From: Comamonadaceae bacterium
GTDB lineage: Bacteria > Pseudomonadota > Gammaproteobacteria > Burkholderiales > Burkholderiaceae_C
Reading direction: 5' to 3'
Length of the DNA: 64,000 nucleotides
Assembly: GCA_027488115.1 (NCBI GenBank)
Contig: JAIYCG010000001.1
Span: 1-64,000 of the forward strand
The notes under the pieces were generated by a model. It worked only from the letters and a program-made list of their open reading frames with translations. It was not told the DNA's origin and searched no databases. Both the position numbers and the translations under genes were made by a program. Positions 52,296-60,909 of this stretch are shown in pieces; the first letter of the stretch is position 1; each line of letters starts with the position of its first letter.

Positions 52296-52784
52296 ATGAG
52301 CGAACAACTTCATCCTTTACAAACCAGTTTGAACCTGGCGCAGGCCACGGCTATTTTGGACGAGTGCTTGGCTGTCCGGCAAAAAGAGGGCCTGTTGCCA
52401 TTGGCTGTTGCTGTGCTTGACGCTGGCGGTCAACTGGTGGCTTTTAAGCGGGAGGATGGCTGCGGCGTTATGCGCTATGACATTGCTTTTGGCAAAGCTT
52501 GGGCCGCCTTGGGCATGGGCATGTCGACACGACTCATCAGAGACAGATTGGCTAACCGGCCCGCTTTTCAAAGTGCTTTGGCTTCAGCTTCAGACGGCAG
52601 ATTTATTCCTGTTCCAGGCGGCGTGCTCATTTTGAATGACCACAAAACGGTGATCGGCGCTGTGGGTGTCAGCGGTGATGCCTCTGATCGAGACGAATAC
52701 TGTGCCATCCATGCCATTCAATTGGCCGGTCTAGGGTGTGAGCCCGCTTCATACCAGTCCGAATGGCGGAACGCTGGCCTTTAG
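52296..52784 (+). CDS. GlcG/HbpS-family heme-binding-like protein
   Basis: The 162-residue protein shows the family features LPLAVAVLDAGGQLVAFKREDG, DIAFGKAWAALGMG and PVPGGVLI then GAVGVSGDASDRDE. HbpS binds heme and GlcG is of unknown function in glycolate use. It is divergent from the ABC operon and may lead the following Bug operon, although a separate promoter is possible in the gap. Confidence 0.85.
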   Translation: MSEQLHPLQTSLNLAQATAILDECLAVRQKEGLLPLAVAVLDAGGQLVAFKREDGCGVMRYDIAFGKAWAALGMGMSTRLIRDRLANRPAFQSALASASDGRFIPVPGGVLILNDHKTVIGAVGVSGDASDRDEYCAIHAIQLAGLGCEPASYQSEWRNAGL

Positions 52785-52871
52785 CCGTTTCTTCTTCGGG
52801 TTTATGATGTTTGGAGCTTCCCTTGATTTGTATCATTGGGACTTTTTCAAGCAGTACCAAAAGGGGACACA

Positions 52872-53870
52872 GTGACTCAGCTTTCACACATCAAACGCCG
52901 CGCACTCGTTGCATTGATGGCTTCCATTGCAGGCGCCATAGGCTTGCCCAATGTGGCACAAGCACAGGCCAACTTTCCAAGCAAAACCATTCGCCTCATT
53001 GTTCCTTTCCCTGCTGGCGGCCCCACAGATATTTTTGCGCGCCAATACGCCATAGGTTTGTCTAAGGTCTTGAATCAAAGTGTCATCGTGGACAACAAAG
53101 CGGGTGCCAGTGGCGCCATTGGCTCATTGGAAGTGAAGCGCAGTCAACCTGATGGCCATACCCTATTGTTTGGAACGGCCTCCAATTTGGCGCTTTACAA
53201 CCTGATGGCCATCAAGCCTCAATACGATTATTTGAAAGACTTCATCACGGTGGCCGTTGTCGGCGGCTCGGCGGTGGTTGTCATGGCCAACAAGGAGGCG
53301 CCCCAAACTCTCAAGGCTTTGATCGATCAAGCCAAGGCATCACCGACCAAATTCAGATATGGATCGCCTGGTCAGGGCACTTATTTGCATTTGTCCATGG
53401 AACGCTTTTTGTTGGAATCTGGCGCCAAAATTGAACACATCCCTTACAAGGGCAGCGGACAAGCCAAACCAGCATTGCTTGGCAATCAAACCGAAACCAT
53501 GGTCGATGCGCTGGGTTCCGCCTTGCCTTTGCATCAAGGCGGGCAAGCCAAAATTTTGGCCATTGCTTCTAACAAACGTTCAAGCTTGGCGCCTGATGTC
53601 CCTACCGTGAACGAAGCTTTGGGCATCAAGGGATTTGAAGCTGTCCTTTGGAATGGCGTTGCAGCGCCTGCAGGCACACCTAAATCTGTGATCGACATAT
53701 TGGCAGCGGCCACAGCCAAAGTCTTGAAAGATCCTGTGTTGGTCGATCAGCTCAAACAATTGGCCATGGAGCCCACAGACTCTACCCCCGAGTCGGCGAC
53801 TGAATACATCAAAGAAGAGATGCTGAGATGGAAGCCCGTGATTGAGAAAACAGGTTTGCGGATTGAATAA
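52872..53870 (+). CDS. TctC/Bug-family periplasmic binding protein 4
   Basis: The start is taken as GTG 52872, after AAAGGGGACACA, with a signal peptide ending near VAQAQA; the frame opens at TTG 52836. The signature FPSKTIRLIVPFPAGGPTDIFAR is followed by SQPDGHTLLFG and HIPYKGSGQAKPALLG. It heads an operon with a racemase-family gene whose ATG shares a base with its TAA stop. Confidence 0.87.
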   Translation: MTQLSHIKRRALVALMASIAGAIGLPNVAQAQANFPSKTIRLIVPFPAGGPTDIFARQYAIGLSKVLNQSVIVDNKAGASGAIGSLEVKRSQPDGHTLLFGTASNLALYNLMAIKPQYDYLKDFITVAVVGGSAVVVMANKEAPQTLKALIDQAKASPTKFRYGSPGQGTYLHLSMERFLLESGAKIEHIPYKGSGQAKPALLGNQTETMVDALGSALPLHQGGQAKILAIASNKRSSLAPDVPTVNEALGIKGFEAVLWNGVAAPAGTPKSVIDILAAATAKVLKDPVLVDQLKQLAMEPTDSTPESATEYIKEEMLRWKPVIEKTGLRIE

Positions 53871-54562
53871 TGAGTGAACCGCGAATTGCACTCATTCATG
53901 CCACACCCCTTGCGATAGAACCTGTCAATTCATCGTTTAAAAAGCTTTGGCCTGAGGCTTCTTTGCAAAATATTCTGGACGACAGTTTGTCCAAGGACCA
54001 TGCGGTGGCGGGGCAACTCACAGCCGACATGGTAGAGCGTTTCATTGACTTGGCGCAATATGCCAAGCGGGCAGGTTGCCAGGGTATTTTGTTTACATGC
54101 TCTGCATTTGGCGAAGCGATCGAAGCGGCTGCTAGCGCTGTAGGCATACCTACTTTAAAGCCCAATGAGGCCATGTTTGAAGATGCCTTGCGTGTGGCTT
54201 CAGATACCAACCCAAACGCTGCAGAAGTTTTGAACATTGGGCTTGTGGCCACATTTGCAGCTTCTATCGTGTCGATGAGTGAAGAATTCAAAGCCCTCAC
54301 CGTTGGTCTTGAGCGGCAAGTTCGATTGCACACGCTTTTTGTGCCGCATGCCATGAATGCCCTTGCGCAAGGGCATGCCGAAGAACACCACAAATTGATC
54401 TCGGAGGGTATTCAGTCCATGCCAGTCTGCGATGTGACCATGCTTGCGCAATTTTCAATGGCTGCAGCCCAAACGCTGGCCCAAACTAAAACCACAACCC
54501 ATATTTTGACCAGCCCCGAATGCGCGGTTTTGGCTCTTCAAAAACGGATGAAAAATGTCTGA
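53870..54562 (+). CDS. Asp/Glu/hydantoin racemase-family protein
   Basis: The 230-residue protein has the first family cysteine in ILFTCSAFGEAIEAA (near 82) and the second in LTSPECAVLALQKRM near the C-terminus. Family members include aspartate racemases, maleate isomerases and arylmalonate decarboxylases; the activity here is open. It overlaps the Bug gene and, by eight bases, the dehydrogenase gene. Confidence 0.8.
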   Translation: MSEPRIALIHATPLAIEPVNSSFKKLWPEASLQNILDDSLSKDHAVAGQLTADMVERFIDLAQYAKRAGCQGILFTCSAFGEAIEAAASAVGIPTLKPNEAMFEDALRVASDTNPNAAEVLNIGLVATFAASIVSMSEEFKALTVGLERQVRLHTLFVPHAMNALAQGHAEEHHKLISEGIQSMPVCDVTMLAQFSMAAAQTLAQTKTTTHILTSPECAVLALQKRMKNV

Positions 54563-55616
54563 AGTCAGAGCAACGCGCTTACAGTTAGAGGAATTCACAG
54601 CCAACGCCATGAGGGCTTTGGGATTGCCCCCTGAAGACGCAGCCACAGTGGCTTCTCTGATGGTTGAGGCCGATATGCAAGGCTCCGATGGCCACGGCGT
54701 GATCCGCCTGGCACCTTATGCCAAAAGAATTTTGGCAGGCGGAATCAACTTAAATCCTCACATCAAAGTTGTTCAGGAGAGAACGGCCATGGCCTTGGTC
54801 GATGGTGACAATGGCATGGGTCACTTGGTCATGAAAAAAGCCACCGAGTTGGCCATTCGCAAAGCGCGCAACGCAGGCATTGCTTGGGTGGGCAGTCGGT
54901 TAAGCAACCATGCCGGCCCAGCCTCTTTGTATGCACGCATGGCATTGGAACACGACATGATTGGTTTGTACTTTGCGGTAGGAAATGCCAATCATTTGCC
55001 GCCTTGGGGCGGCTTGGACATGTTGTTGTCAACCAACCCCATTGCAGCGGCCATTCCTACTTTGAATGAAGCACCGGTGGTGTTGGACATGGCCACAACC
55101 GTGGCAGCCTATGGCAAAGTAAAAGCCAAAGCCCAACGTGGCGAAATGATGCCCGAAGGCTGGATGATCGATCGACAAGGCAAACCATTATTGGACCCTA
55201 GCAAAAGTGAAGAAGGTTTTTTGTTGCCCATTGGCGGCTACAAAGGCTACGGACTCTCTCTCATTGTGGGTATTTTGGCGGGAACCTTGAATGGTGCAGC
55301 CATGGGCACTCAGGTCATTGATTTCAACAAAGACTTCAAAACGACCACCAACACAGGTCAAGCCATTGCCATCATTGACCCTGCAGCCTTTGGCGACCTG
55401 ATGGAATTCAAGCAAAACGTCGATACGTTGGTGCGTGAATTAAGAGGCTCCGAAAGAATGCCGGGTGTTGATCGAATTTGGTTGCCTGGTGAGCAAAGCC
55501 ATGCAAAGAGAAAAAGCAATGAGGCTCACGGCATTGTGTTGGCGCCCAGTTTAGTCAAACAACTGTACGACTTGGCGTTGCAATTGAACATCACGCCTTT
55601 GAATGTACCTGTATAA
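54555..55616 (+). CDS. Malate/L-lactate dehydrogenase-family (Ldh2/YlbC type) oxidoreductase
   Basis: The 353-residue NAD(P)-dependent enzyme has GSDGHGVIRLAPYAKRI (near 40), GSRLSNHAGPASLYARMALEHDMIGL (near 115) and PIGGYKGYGLSLIVGIL near 225. These are hallmarks of the Ldh2 family, which oxidises 2-hydroxy acids such as malate, sulfolactate or ureidoglycolate. It is in the Bug-racemase operon, so the substrate is probably the transported acid or its derivative. Confidence 0.87.
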   Translation: MSEVRATRLQLEEFTANAMRALGLPPEDAATVASLMVEADMQGSDGHGVIRLAPYAKRILAGGINLNPHIKVVQERTAMALVDGDNGMGHLVMKKATELAIRKARNAGIAWVGSRLSNHAGPASLYARMALEHDMIGLYFAVGNANHLPPWGGLDMLLSTNPIAAAIPTLNEAPVVLDMATTVAAYGKVKAKAQRGEMMPEGWMIDRQGKPLLDPSKSEEGFLLPIGGYKGYGLSLIVGILAGTLNGAAMGTQVIDFNKDFKTTTNTGQAIAIIDPAAFGDLMEFKQNVDTLVRELRGSERMPGVDRIWLPGEQSHAKRKSNEAHGIVLAPSLVKQLYDLALQLNITPLNVPV

Positions 55617-55642
55617 ATAATAATTCTTGAGGAGACAATGAA

Positions 55643-56656
55643 ATGAACACACCCCATTTAGCCCTGAAACTTGGGAGCCTTGTTCGGACCGCAGGTGTTT
55701 TAAGTTCTTTGAGCATGGCGCTCGTCCTGTTCGGTTCATCGCAAGTGTGGGCTCAAAGCTACCCGCAAAAACCCATCAGATTGATTGTGCCCTTGGCTGC
55801 GGGCAGTGCTGTAGACAATGCGGCACGCATTGTGATGCAAAAAGTGGCCACCAACATGGGCACCGCCATCGCCATAGAAAATCAAGCGGGTGCTGCTGGC
55901 CTTATTGGCGCAGACCGCGTGGCCAAATCGACACCTGATGGCTATACCTTGGGTGGCTTCAACGACAGCATCATGACCATGCTGCCTAATCTTCAAGCCA
56001 AAATGCCTTGGGACATTTTGAAAGATTTTGAACCTATATCCTTGGTGGCTACCGTGGAGTGGGGCGTTGTGGTGCCTGCTGACTCGGCCATTAAAACGGC
56101 CGCCGATTTAATTGCCGCCGCCAAAAAAGCGCCTGGTCAATTGAATTACGGATCGGGTGGCAACGGCAGTCCGCAACATATTGCCATGGCTTTGTTTGCA
56201 TCTCAGGCCGGCGTACAACTGACGCATGTGCCATACAAGGGCGCTACCCAAGCAGCCGTAGGTGTGGCAGGACATGAAGTGCAGGTTGCCTTTCAGGGTA
56301 TTGCCACAGTCAGTTCATTGATCAAAGCAGGCAAGCTAAGGCTGATTGCCGTAACCACACCCAGACGCTTGCCCCAGTTTCCTGATGTGCCCACTGTGTC
56401 TGAGTCGGGTTTAACTGGTTTTGAATTCAACTCTTGGTTTGCCATGATGGCGCCTGCTGGGACTCCCAAGCCGATTGTTGAAAAGCTGCACGCTGAAATT
56501 ACAAAGGCACTGGCAGACTCAGGCATCAAAGAACAATTGTTTGGTTTGGGACTCAGCCCACGTGGTACTTCGCCCGATCAATTGGCCACAGATCTTCGAG
56601 CGCAGTATGCCAAGTATGGAAATCTGATTCGACAAGCCAACATCACGGCTGACTGA
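55643..56656 (+). CDS. TctC/Bug-family periplasmic binding protein 5
   Basis: The 337-residue protein has a signal peptide ending near QVWAQS and the signature YPQKPIRLIVPLAAGSAVDNAAR, with STPDGYTLGGFND and HVPYKGATQAAVGV. GAGGAGAC lies before the ATG. It is the second of three Bug genes in this operon, six bases before the chorismate mutase-like gene. Ligand unknown. Confidence 0.88.
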   Translation: MNTPHLALKLGSLVRTAGVLSSLSMALVLFGSSQVWAQSYPQKPIRLIVPLAAGSAVDNAARIVMQKVATNMGTAIAIENQAGAAGLIGADRVAKSTPDGYTLGGFNDSIMTMLPNLQAKMPWDILKDFEPISLVATVEWGVVVPADSAIKTAADLIAAAKKAPGQLNYGSGGNGSPQHIAMALFASQAGVQLTHVPYKGATQAAVGVAGHEVQVAFQGIATVSSLIKAGKLRLIAVTTPRRLPQFPDVPTVSESGLTGFEFNSWFAMMAPAGTPKPIVEKLHAEITKALADSGIKEQLFGLGLSPRGTSPDQLATDLRAQYAKYGNLIRQANITAD

Positions 56657-56662
56657 TCAATC

Positions 56663-57040
56663 ATGACCTCGCAGCAAGAACCCTCACCACTGTCTGGTGC
56701 AATTCGACGCTTCAAAGACCCGAATTACCAAAACAAGGCGCCAAACTTGCAAGCCTTGAGGGATGAGATTGACGCCCTGGATGCCCAAATTGTGGCCTTG
56801 ATGGCTGAAAGAGCCTTGTGCGTGCGAGACGCTACCCGCTTCAAAAAAGATGCCTATCAAGTGGCTGCGCCGGCTAGGCAAGCTCAAGTGTTTCAAAAAG
56901 TCAGAAACTTGGCCGCTGAACATGCTGCAAATTTTCCAGGATTTGAAAATATCGCAGAGTCAGCGTATCGAACGATGGTGGCAGGTTTTATAGCCGCCGA
57001 ACAAGAACTGTTTGCTCAAACTGAAGAAGTGAAATCATGA
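56663..57040 (+). CDS. AroQ-type chorismate mutase-family protein
   Basis: The 125-residue helical protein has LRDEIDALDAQIVALMAERALCVRDATRFKKD, where the Arg, Glu-Arg and Lys positions match the AroQ active site, and a second helix with AERMV-like AYRTMVAGFIAAEQE. It resembles the small mutase/isochorismate pyruvate-lyase group. Why it sits between two Bug genes is not explained by tyrosine or phenylalanine synthesis. Its stop overlaps the next start. Confidence 0.78.
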   Translation: MTSQQEPSPLSGAIRRFKDPNYQNKAPNLQALRDEIDALDAQIVALMAERALCVRDATRFKKDAYQVAAPARQAQVFQKVRNLAAEHAANFPGFENIAESAYRTMVAGFIAAEQELFAQTEEVKS

Positions 57041-58086
57041 AGCCCATGTCTACAACCCTCTCAAATTCTGTTGCACAAACTCGAACACACCATCAGACAC
57101 GGCACCGCCGCGCTCTGTTTGCTTTGTTGACAGGTGCAACCGCGCTCACTTTGTTAACAAGCTCTTTGTCCTCCTTTGCCCAAACTGCTTGGCCCAATCG
57201 GCCCATCAAGTTGGTGGTGCCCTATGGTGCTGGCTCTTCACCCGATGTGATTGCCAGAATTGTTTCTGAAAAATTGGCAACCAGGCTGGGGCAACCCGTT
57301 GTCATTGAAAATCGGGTGGGAGCAGGGGGTAACACTGGTTCTGGTTTTGTCGCTAAATCTGCAGGTGATGGCTACACTTTTTTGATCAGTACCAATGGCC
57401 CCTTGGTTTACAACACGGTGCTTTACAAAAAGCTCAGTTACGACCCCTTCACAGAGTTAAGGCCAGTTGTTTTGGCTGGCGGACAATCCAATGTGTGTGC
57501 TGTTCGCACTGACTCAGGCATCCATACATTGTCTGATTTGGTTGACGCCATGCGCAGCAAGCCAGGGCAGTTTAATTTCTCTTCAACGGGTATTGGCAGT
57601 TTGTCACAGTTAGGGGTAGAGCTGTTAAAGGTCAAGACAGATACTTTTGCTGTTCACATTCCTTATGTTTCTTCACCCTTGGCCATCATGGCAATTTTGC
57701 AGGGTGATGTTCAATTTGCGTGTGTACCTGCTGTGGCTGTTTTGCCCCAAGTCAAAGCGGGCAAAATGCGCGCACTGGCAGTGTCTACTGCCAAGCGCAG
57801 TCAATTCTTGCCTGATGTACCTACCATGAAAGAGGCAGGCTTCACAGGCATTGAGAACGTAGCTTGGATGGCCATCATGGCGCCATCTTCCACCTCTTCA
57901 GACATCGTTCAGCGCATGAATCAAGAAATCAATGCTGTCTTGGCCATGCCAGATGTCAAGGAAAAACTCTACGCCCAATACATGGAGCCCATCGGTGGGT
58001 CTGAGTCTGAATTGAAAAGTTTCATGCTTCAAGAACTGCGTGTCATGACACCCGTCATCAAGCGCACGGGTGTCACCATTGAGTAA
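57037..58086 (+). CDS. TctC/Bug-family periplasmic binding protein 6
   Basis: The 349-residue protein has a long leader (signal core ALFALLTGATALTLLTSSL, cleavage near SFAQT) and the signature WPNRPIKLVVPYGAGSSPDVIAR. Further marks are SAGDGYTFLIST and HIPYVSSPLAIMAIL. It overlaps the chorismate mutase-like gene by four bases and the FAD oxidoreductase gene at its 3' end. Confidence 0.87.
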   Translation: MKPMSTTLSNSVAQTRTHHQTRHRRALFALLTGATALTLLTSSLSSFAQTAWPNRPIKLVVPYGAGSSPDVIARIVSEKLATRLGQPVVIENRVGAGGNTGSGFVAKSAGDGYTFLISTNGPLVYNTVLYKKLSYDPFTELRPVVLAGGQSNVCAVRTDSGIHTLSDLVDAMRSKPGQFNFSSTGIGSLSQLGVELLKVKTDTFAVHIPYVSSPLAIMAILQGDVQFACVPAVAVLPQVKAGKMRALAVSTAKRSQFLPDVPTMKEAGFTGIENVAWMAIMAPSSTSSDIVQRMNQEINAVLAMPDVKEKLYAQYMEPIGGSESELKSFMLQELRVMTPVIKRTGVTIE

Positions 58087-59452
58087 GCAATGGTTTGAAC
58101 CCGCACGTCAACTGCCTGTTTATGGCGAGTTTGATGTGGTGGTGGTCGGAGGCGGCCCCGCTGGCATTGCGGCCAGTTGGAGCGCAGCCAGGCACGGTGC
58201 CAAGGTATTATTGATTGAGCGCTACGGTTTTTTAGGTGGCATGGGCACGGCCGGCGGCGTGACCAACTTTGCGGGACTGTTTGGTGTCCGCCATGGCGAA
58301 ATGCAGCAAGTGGTTCATGGTGTGGTCGATGAAATTTTTAACCGCTTGATTGCCATAGAGGGCTTGAACGATCCACAAGACGGCATGCAAGGCCGCATTC
58401 GCGTTCGTTCCTACGACATGTCAGCTTACAAGTGCGTAGCCGATCAAATGATGGTGGATGCTGGTGTAGAGGTTTTGTTTCATGCCTGGGCAGCGCAGGT
58501 CAGCATGGAAGGGGGCAGAATCAAGGCGCTCTTTGTAGAGACCAAATCTGGGCGTCAAGCTGTGTTGGCAAAAAGTTTCATTGATTGTTCGGGTGACGCA
58601 GATCTTGCAGCTTTTGCAGGCGTGCCTTTTGCAATTGGCGATGGCCAAGGCAGTGGTCTTTACCCAAGCACCATGTTTCGTTTGGCGCATGTCAACCCCG
58701 ATGCTGCCTTGGCTGCCATCGGTGAATTTCAGGCCATCAATGCCTTGATGAAAAAAGTGCAGGTAGAAAAGCCTGGTACGTATCAATTCCCCCGAGAGGG
58801 TGCCATCTTGCGCCCGCAAAAAAATCCTTCTGAGTGGCGTGCCAATGTGACCCAGATTGCACAGTCCAATGGCCAAGCCATGGACGCCACAGATGCTCGG
58901 CAGCTAAGCCAAGGTGAGTTGGAGGGTCGCCAACAAATTGGTGAATTTTTTCGATTCTTGAAAAACGAGGTGCCTGGCTTCTCACAAGCTAGCATTACCG
59001 AAATAGCGCCTCAAATTGGTATTCGTGAAAGTCGCAGAATACAAGGTGTTTATGCCTTGACAGGAGATGACATTCTCAATTGCGCCTCATTCAAGGACAG
59101 CATTGGCTGCAGTGCATGGCCGATGGAAATGCACGCTCAAGGCAAAATAGAATGGCAATTTCCAAAGAAGCCGTCAGGTCCTAAAGCCAGGCTTTACAAC
59201 GATTTACCATGGCGCATGTTGGTGCCGCACAAAGTGAGTAATTTGTTAGTGGCTGGCCGGTGCGCCTCTATGACCCATGAGGGGCAGTCTGCAGCGCGAG
59301 TGAGCGGAGCATGCTTTGTGATGGGCCAGGCTGCAGGGACTGCGGCGGCCTGTGCCAGCGATACGCATGACTTTAAAAATCAGGATGTCAATGCGTTGCA
59401 GCAGCTTCTGATTCAAGATGCTTGTTATTTAGAGCTTGAACAGATCAGTTAG
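58070..59452 (+). CDS. FAD-dependent oxidoreductase
   Basis: The 460-residue flavoprotein has a Rossmann dinucleotide fold near the N-terminus (VVVVGGGPAGIAASWSAARHG, then LLIERYGFLGGMGTAGG) and C-terminal LLVAGRCASMTHEGQSAARVSGACFVMGQAAG, typical of the FAD_oxidored family. It begins at GTG 58070 or TTG 58079; both overlap the Bug gene. It is the last gene of the operon and probably oxidises the transported acid or a derivative. Confidence 0.87.
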   Translation: MSPLSKQWFEPARQLPVYGEFDVVVVGGGPAGIAASWSAARHGAKVLLIERYGFLGGMGTAGGVTNFAGLFGVRHGEMQQVVHGVVDEIFNRLIAIEGLNDPQDGMQGRIRVRSYDMSAYKCVADQMMVDAGVEVLFHAWAAQVSMEGGRIKALFVETKSGRQAVLAKSFIDCSGDADLAAFAGVPFAIGDGQGSGLYPSTMFRLAHVNPDAALAAIGEFQAINALMKKVQVEKPGTYQFPREGAILRPQKNPSEWRANVTQIAQSNGQAMDATDARQLSQGELEGRQQIGEFFRFLKNEVPGFSQASITEIAPQIGIRESRRIQGVYALTGDDILNCASFKDSIGCSAWPMEMHAQGKIEWQFPKKPSGPKARLYNDLPWRMLVPHKVSNLLVAGRCASMTHEGQSAARVSGACFVMGQAAGTAAACASDTHDFKNQDVNALQQLLIQDACYLELEQIS

Positions 59453-59477
59453 GAAGCCTTGATGACCTTCAGTGTCA

Positions 59478-60905
59478 TTATTTGAAAATTCCTAATTTGT
59501 ACAAATCAAAATTGCGTGCATTGGGCAGCACTGTTTTCACATCCGTTGCACTCACACCAAACCAAGCGGCCAACTCCGCACCCATTTGATCAATGGAGGT
59601 GCTGGGTAATAAGCGGCCACTGCCAACTTGTTGGTTGTGTGACAGTCCAATTTCAGGCGCTGTGCCTAAGAATTGACCGCCATTGACCGCGCCACCCATG
59701 ACAAAGTGATGGCTGCCCCAGCCATGGTCAGAGCCATCACCATTGGAGCTGAGGGTGCGACCAAAGTCAGATGCCGTGAAGGCGGTCACTTGGGGGCCTT
59801 TGCCAAGGCTGGTCATGGCATCGTCAAACTCTTTCATGGCAGTGCTTAATTTTTGAAGCAAAGCGGGATGTTGAGTGGGTAAAAAATCGTGCAGGTCAAA
59901 GCCGCCCATGCCCACCATGAAGACCTGACGTTTCATGCCAAAGGTCGTTTGTTGCTCAATCATTCTGGCGACCATTTTGAGCTGTGCCGACAGGGTGTTG
60001 GTTGCAGAACTTGGGAACAGTGCATTCATGCTGGCACTGGCCGTGGCGCCAATGGCGGCAACAATGCCGTCGTAAGTGTCAAGTGCGCGCTTGGTCACTG
60101 TGGTGTAGTCGCTGGCCATAGGCAATGAACTTGGCTGCGTCATCAAAGTTTGTAATGCAGTTGCGCAACTGGCCGAGCCAAAAAGTGATTTACCTTTGAT
60201 GGCGTTGACTGTGGTCGCACCGGTTGAACTCATTTGGTACGAAATGGCATTTTGACCCGATAAAAAGAGTGCGTTGCCATTGATAGAAATACAAGTGAGT
60301 GTCGATTTGCTGTTGTTGCTTAAGAGTAAATCTGCAGCACGTCCACCCCAACCGTTTGCGCCGCCTTCTGTTTGAAAGGAGGACTGCCAATAAGCCTGCT
60401 GATCGTTGTGTGAAAAAAGTTTAGGGGGCAGGGGAACAGACTTGTTGTCGTATTGCAAGCGTGTGGTGGGAACGACAAGCGGGCCCACATTCATCAAGAT
60501 CGATGCTCGTTTGTTTTCAAACAAGGTTTTCAGGGCGCTCATTTCGGGGTTCAAAGCCATTTGCCGTCCGCCACTGAGAGGGGTGCTTAAGGCAGTTTCA
60601 GAAAGTGAGTTGCGGCCAATGGCAATGCCATCGTAGACAGTGCCTGGTGTGGGTGTGCCTTTTCGAATGTTGTAGTAGTTGGTGTGTGTGGGAATGTCAT
60701 AGGGAATGACGGTGTTGTAGTGGTCATTGGCACCGAACAAAAATATGCAAACCAAGGCCTTGTAATCGTTGGCCGATTGGGCTGCGGCATCGGCCATCAA
60801 ACCCAGGCTGGTTGCCATGGGAATGCTAATTCGGTTCAGAGCCATCGCAGCGCTGCTTTTCAGCAAGCTTCTGCGAGTTAAATTTGAATGCTGATGGTGA
60901 GTCAT
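59478..60905 (-). CDS. DUF1501-domain protein with Tat signal
   Basis: The 475-residue protein begins with a twin-arginine signal (TRRSLLKSSAAMAL) and contains LVCIFLFGANDHYNTVIP, VGMGGFDLHDF and TAFTASDFGRTLSSNGDGSDHGWGSHHFVMGG, all features of DUF1501 (sulfatase-like fold). DUF1501 proteins occur with DUF1800 proteins; both are exported. Function unknown. It lies four bases after the DUF1800 gene. Confidence 0.9.
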   Translation of the reverse strand: MTHHQHSNLTRRSLLKSSAAMALNRISIPMATSLGLMADAAAQSANDYKALVCIFLFGANDHYNTVIPYDIPTHTNYYNIRKGTPTPGTVYDGIAIGRNSLSETALSTPLSGGRQMALNPEMSALKTLFENKRASILMNVGPLVVPTTRLQYDNKSVPLPPKLFSHNDQQAYWQSSFQTEGGANGWGGRAADLLLSNNSKSTLTCISINGNALFLSGQNAISYQMSSTGATTVNAIKGKSLFGSASCATALQTLMTQPSSLPMASDYTTVTKRALDTYDGIVAAIGATASASMNALFPSSATNTLSAQLKMVARMIEQQTTFGMKRQVFMVGMGGFDLHDFLPTQHPALLQKLSTAMKEFDDAMTSLGKGPQVTAFTASDFGRTLSSNGDGSDHGWGSHHFVMGGAVNGGQFLGTAPEIGLSHNQQVGSGRLLPSTSIDQMGAELAAWFGVSATDVKTVLPNARNFDLYKLGIFK

Positions 60906-60909
60906 GTTA

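Noticed and set aside
53896..54393. 165-residue minus-strand open frame inside the racemase-family gene
   Set aside because: It is a shadow of a gene with recognisable family motifs and tight operon spacing.
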